Assembly (NCBI RefSeq): GCF_038396765.1
Contig: NZ_CP150096.1
Coordinates: 3,145,001 to 3,209,000 of the forward strand
From: Chitinophaga caseinilytica
Lineage (GTDB): Bacteria; Bacteroidota; Bacteroidia; Chitinophagales; Chitinophagaceae
DNA length: 64,000 bases
Reading direction: 5' to 3'
Below are positions 61,702-64,000 of this stretch, in pieces. The notes beneath the pieces were generated by a model, which worked only from the letters and a program-made list of their open reading frames with translations, was not told the DNA's origin and searched no databases. The translations under genes and the position numbers were made by a program. Positions within the stretch are counted from its first letter, which is position 1, and every line of letters starts with the position of its first letter.

Positions 61702-63249
61702 ATGCAACGCATTACCAAATATACTTTCGCGCTTTTGCTCGGCGCTTCCGTGGGGCTCGCTTCGTGCGACAAAGGTTTCGAGGAAATGAACACCAATCCC
61801 AACGCCTCCACCAAACCGAACGTCGATTACCTGTTCTCGCAAAGCATTTTGCAGGGGAATTACGTGTACGACCGGGTGTACTTCTATACTTCTTACCTCA
61901 CCTGCGGCGCGTTCGTGCAGCATTTCGCCTTCGGGAAAGAGGTGACGCTGGCCGGCAGCGGTGATAAATACGGGCAGGTAGACAGCTACCAGGGCCAGTA
62001 TTTCCGCTTTGCCTATACGAATGTGCTCACTACGCTGGGGGAGCTCATACGCACAGCGGATGCCAATCCCGACCTCGTCAATAAATCCGCTTCCGCCCGC
62101 ATCTGGCGCGTGCTCATCCAGCAAAGGATCACCGACCTGTACGGCGATGTACCGTATTCCGAAGCGGGGAAAGCGGCGACAGACCGGGTATACCAACCGA
62201 AATACGATGCGCAGTCGGCCGTGTACGACGGTATGCTCCGCGAGCTGGAATCCGCCATCGGCGCGTTCAACGACGGAAAGGTGAAATTCGGCGCGGCAGA
62301 TTTCGTGTATAAGGGCGATGTCGCCAAATGGAAGAAACTGGGTTATTCGCTCATGCTGCGCATGGCCATGCGGATGACGAAAGTTGCGCCAGACAAGGCC
62401 CGCGAGTGGGCGCAGAAGGCCATTGCGGGAGGGATCATCATGCAGGAAGGGGATCAGGCGGTGGTTTTGTATGGCAGCGGATCGCAGAATTATAACGTGA
62501 ACCCGGTGGTATTCGAGATCGTGGGGCAGGATATCAAGCCAAGTTCCAAAGGGGCGGATAATACCGAGAACGGCAAGTTCAGCAAGACTTTCATCGATTT
62601 CCTCAAGGCTAAGAACGATCCGCGCCTGCCGGTGATCTCGGTGGTGTGGAAAGACGGGAAACCCGATACATCCGCCGCCATTCAGCGCGGGATGCCGAAC
62701 GGGACGGAAGGCCGGCCGGATGATTTCGTGACCTATTCAGAACCCAATCCCGCCACCGTACTGCAAAACTCTGCGCCGCTGATCGTGGTGTCTGCCGCGG
62801 AAATGCGGTTCCTGCTGACGGAAGCGATCCTCCGCACCTGGGCTACCGGGAACGCAGCGCAAACATATAAGGAAGGGATCGAGATCGCAATGCGCAACTG
62901 GGCATTGTTCGGTGAAGGAGGACGGATCGCTCCGGACAAGATCAACGCCTATACAACAGCGAACGCCCTGAACATGGCCAGCCCCTTCAATGATCAGATG
63001 AACCAGGTCCACAGCCAATTCTGGATCGCATCGCTGTTCGACGAGCAGGAAGCGTACGCCAACTGGCGGAGAACGGGCTTCCCCGTGCTGGTGCCGGTGA
63101 ATGCGAAAGATAATATGACGAACGGTACCATCCCGCGGAGGTTGCCTTACAGCAGGACCGAGCAGGGCAGCAACCGTTCCAATTACGACGCCGCCCTGGC
63201 GCGCCAGGGAGCCGATTTACTGACAACCCGCATCTGGTGGGATAAATAA
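61702..63249 (+). CDS. SusD-like surface lipoprotein, SusD_2 type (HexNAc locus)
   Basis: 515 aa lipoprotein: SPII signal RITKYTFALLLGASVGLASC (Cys ~21), then DKGFEEMNTNPNASTKPNVD, characteristic of the SusD-like_2 group. Further features: IWRVLIQQRITDLYGDVPYS, FVYKGDVAKWKKLGYSLMLR, AEMRFLLTEAILRTWATGNA, QFWIASLFDEQEAYANWRRT, GFPVLVPV. Forms the lid of the SusC encoded just upstream. Its TAA stop overlaps the ATG of the GH20 gene by one base (TAATG), so the three genes are one coupled operon. Confidence 0.93.
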   Translation: MQRITKYTFALLLGASVGLASCDKGFEEMNTNPNASTKPNVDYLFSQSILQGNYVYDRVYFYTSYLTCGAFVQHFAFGKEVTLAGSGDKYGQVDSYQGQYFRFAYTNVLTTLGELIRTADANPDLVNKSASARIWRVLIQQRITDLYGDVPYSEAGKAATDRVYQPKYDAQSAVYDGMLRELESAIGAFNDGKVKFGAADFVYKGDVAKWKKLGYSLMLRMAMRMTKVAPDKAREWAQKAIAGGIIMQEGDQAVVLYGSGSQNYNVNPVVFEIVGQDIKPSSKGADNTENGKFSKTFIDFLKAKNDPRLPVISVVWKDGKPDTSAAIQRGMPNGTEGRPDDFVTYSEPNPATVLQNSAPLIVVSAAEMRFLLTEAILRTWATGNAAQTYKEGIEIAMRNWALFGEGGRIAPDKINAYTTANALNMASPFNDQMNQVHSQFWIASLFDEQEAYANWRRTGFPVLVPVNAKDNMTNGTIPRRLPYSRTEQGSNRSNYDAALARQGADLLTTRIWWDK

Positions 63250-64000
63250 TGCCGATGCGGACATTTATCCTGACTATTGTTTTACTAGCGGCCATGCCAA
63301 CAACGAGGGCTCAACGGGCCGGTGCTTCCCCACACGGAGTGCCGGCCCCGCGGGCTTCCGCGGCGAATATTGCCGGAAAGGCAGTGGTGTTTGATGCGAC
63401 CGTTGCGGCAGTAAGCCATTTTCAAAACGCCGGAGATGCGGCGCTGCAGCGCAACGCTCCTTTGCACCCTGCACTGATCCCTGCGCCGGTGGCGTATCGT
63501 GCGCTGAAGGGTTCATTGATATTGAAAGGAGATCCCGGCATAGTGGCGCCTCCCGAACTTACTCCGGCCATTCACCTGCTGGCGGAATACTGGAAAATGA
63601 ATCCCGGGGCAGGCAGCCACATCGTTTTCCGGATCGATACGCATGTGGTGAAACAGCCCGAAGGCTACCGCATGCATATCCGTCCCGATCAGGCTGTCGT
63701 TTCCGTGCGCGACGCAGACGGTGCATTCCGCGCCGTACAAACCCTGCGCCAGCTGGCGCGTACCTCCGACGGAACAATTCAGTTGCCTGCCTGCGACATC
63801 GAAGACGCGCCCCGGTTCCACTACCGCGGCATGCACCTCGACGTGAGCCGTCATTTCTTTTCGGTGGATTTCGTGAAGGGGTTCATCGACAGTCTTGCGC
63901 TGTACAAATTCAATACTTTCCACTGGCACCTGACAGACGATCAGGGCTGGCGGATCGAAATAAAAAAGTATCCCCGCCTGCAATCGGAAGCCGCCTGGCG
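63249..64000 (+). CDS. GH20 beta-N-acetylhexosaminidase (cut by window end)
   Basis: About 250 residues are visible; the frame stays open to the window end. Signal peptide MRTFILTIVLLAAMPTTRAQ (ATG 63249 or 63255). Residues ~70-185 are the GH20b N-terminal alpha/beta domain (LHPALIPAPVAYRALKG, VVSVRDADGAFRAVQTLRQL, LPACDIEDAP). The TIM barrel then begins: RFHYRGMHLDVSRHFFSVDF and FNTFHWHLTDDQGWRIEIKK, the family's signature strands. The catalytic Asp-Glu pair lies beyond the window. It releases terminal N-acetyl-D-hexosamine from beta-linked glycans in the periplasm or at the surface. Coupled to SusCD by a one-base overlap and probably under DeoR control. Confidence 0.93.
   Translation, partial: MPMRTFILTIVLLAAMPTTRAQRAGASPHGVPAPRASAANIAGKAVVFDATVAAVSHFQNAGDAALQRNAPLHPALIPAPVAYRALKGSLILKGDPGIVAPPELTPAIHLLAEYWKMNPGAGSHIVFRIDTHVVKQPEGYRMHIRPDQAVVSVRDADGAFRAVQTLRQLARTSDGTIQLPACDIEDAPRFHYRGMHLDVSRHFFSVDFVKGFIDSLALYKFNTFHWHLTDDQGWRIEIKKYPRLQSEAAW

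Noticed and set aside
1..64000. Insertion sequences, CRISPR arrays, phage or integron elements
   Set aside because: No transposase, integrase, cas gene or regular repeat-spacer array was recognised on either strand.

Overview
This 64 kb window comes from a Bacteroidota chromosome, most likely Chitinophagaceae (Chitinophaga-like; inference). Four SusC/SusD outer-membrane transporter pairs, many SPII lipoproteins (…SCxK/AC), FecI/FecR-type sigma/anti-sigma pairs, STN-domain TonB receptors, fasciclin lipoproteins, weak Shine-Dalgarno sites and a TAnnTTTG-type promoter box all point there. Base composition is GC-rich with GC-biased third positions, which leaves many long antisense frames open; these are shadows. 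One tRNA is present. No rRNA, CRISPR array, phage or insertion sequence was seen.

Layout. 1-9019: end of an ECF sigma factor, a convergent GH43 glycosidase, a small DUF3592 membrane protein, then a GH38 + GH92 alpha-mannosidase pair. 9121-17542: ECF sigma / FecR / STN-SusC / SusD / TlpA-like thioredoxin unit, closed by a clear terminator. 17793-24390: a second ECF / FecR / STN-SusC / SusD unit. 24656-41495: a long same-strand run with two SusCD modules, each followed by a fasciclin lipoprotein and another lipoprotein (DUF5007-like, DUF5008-like), ending in two tandem alkaline-phosphatase-fold lipoproteins with a nested LamG domain and degraded metal sites. The first SusC and SusD of this run each carry a one-base homopolymer frameshift. 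41561-43395: HxlR regulator divergent from a SnoaL-like protein, and an AT-rich orphan membrane protein. 43494-52478: a tandem two-domain SGNH esterase, then a minus-strand trio (DUF1549/DUF1553 cytochrome protein, DUF1501 protein, DUF2231/cytochrome c/LRR membrane protein) divergent from an AraC regulator. 52728-57278: tRNA-Leu(CAG), DUF5996, a C25 (gingipain-fold) protein lacking a signal peptide, an NAPE-PLD-like metallo-beta-lactamase-fold hydrolase, and an MmcQ/YjbR protein. 57396-64000: DeoR regulator divergent from SusC / SusD / GH20 beta-hexosaminidase (cut by the window end), with phased TTGCA repeats between them.

How they work together. The glycosidases act on outer-membrane or periplasmic glycans (xylan/arabinan-type for GH43, mannose-rich N-glycans or mannan for GH38/GH92, N-acetylhexosamine glycans for GH20), while SusCD pairs import the oligosaccharides. 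Control looks split between trans-envelope ECF/FecR signalling (two units), DeoR (HexNAc locus) and AraC (DUF1553 cluster). The least understood part is the 24.6-41.5 kb fasciclin/pseudo-phosphatase SusCD locus; its substrate cannot be read from the sequence.
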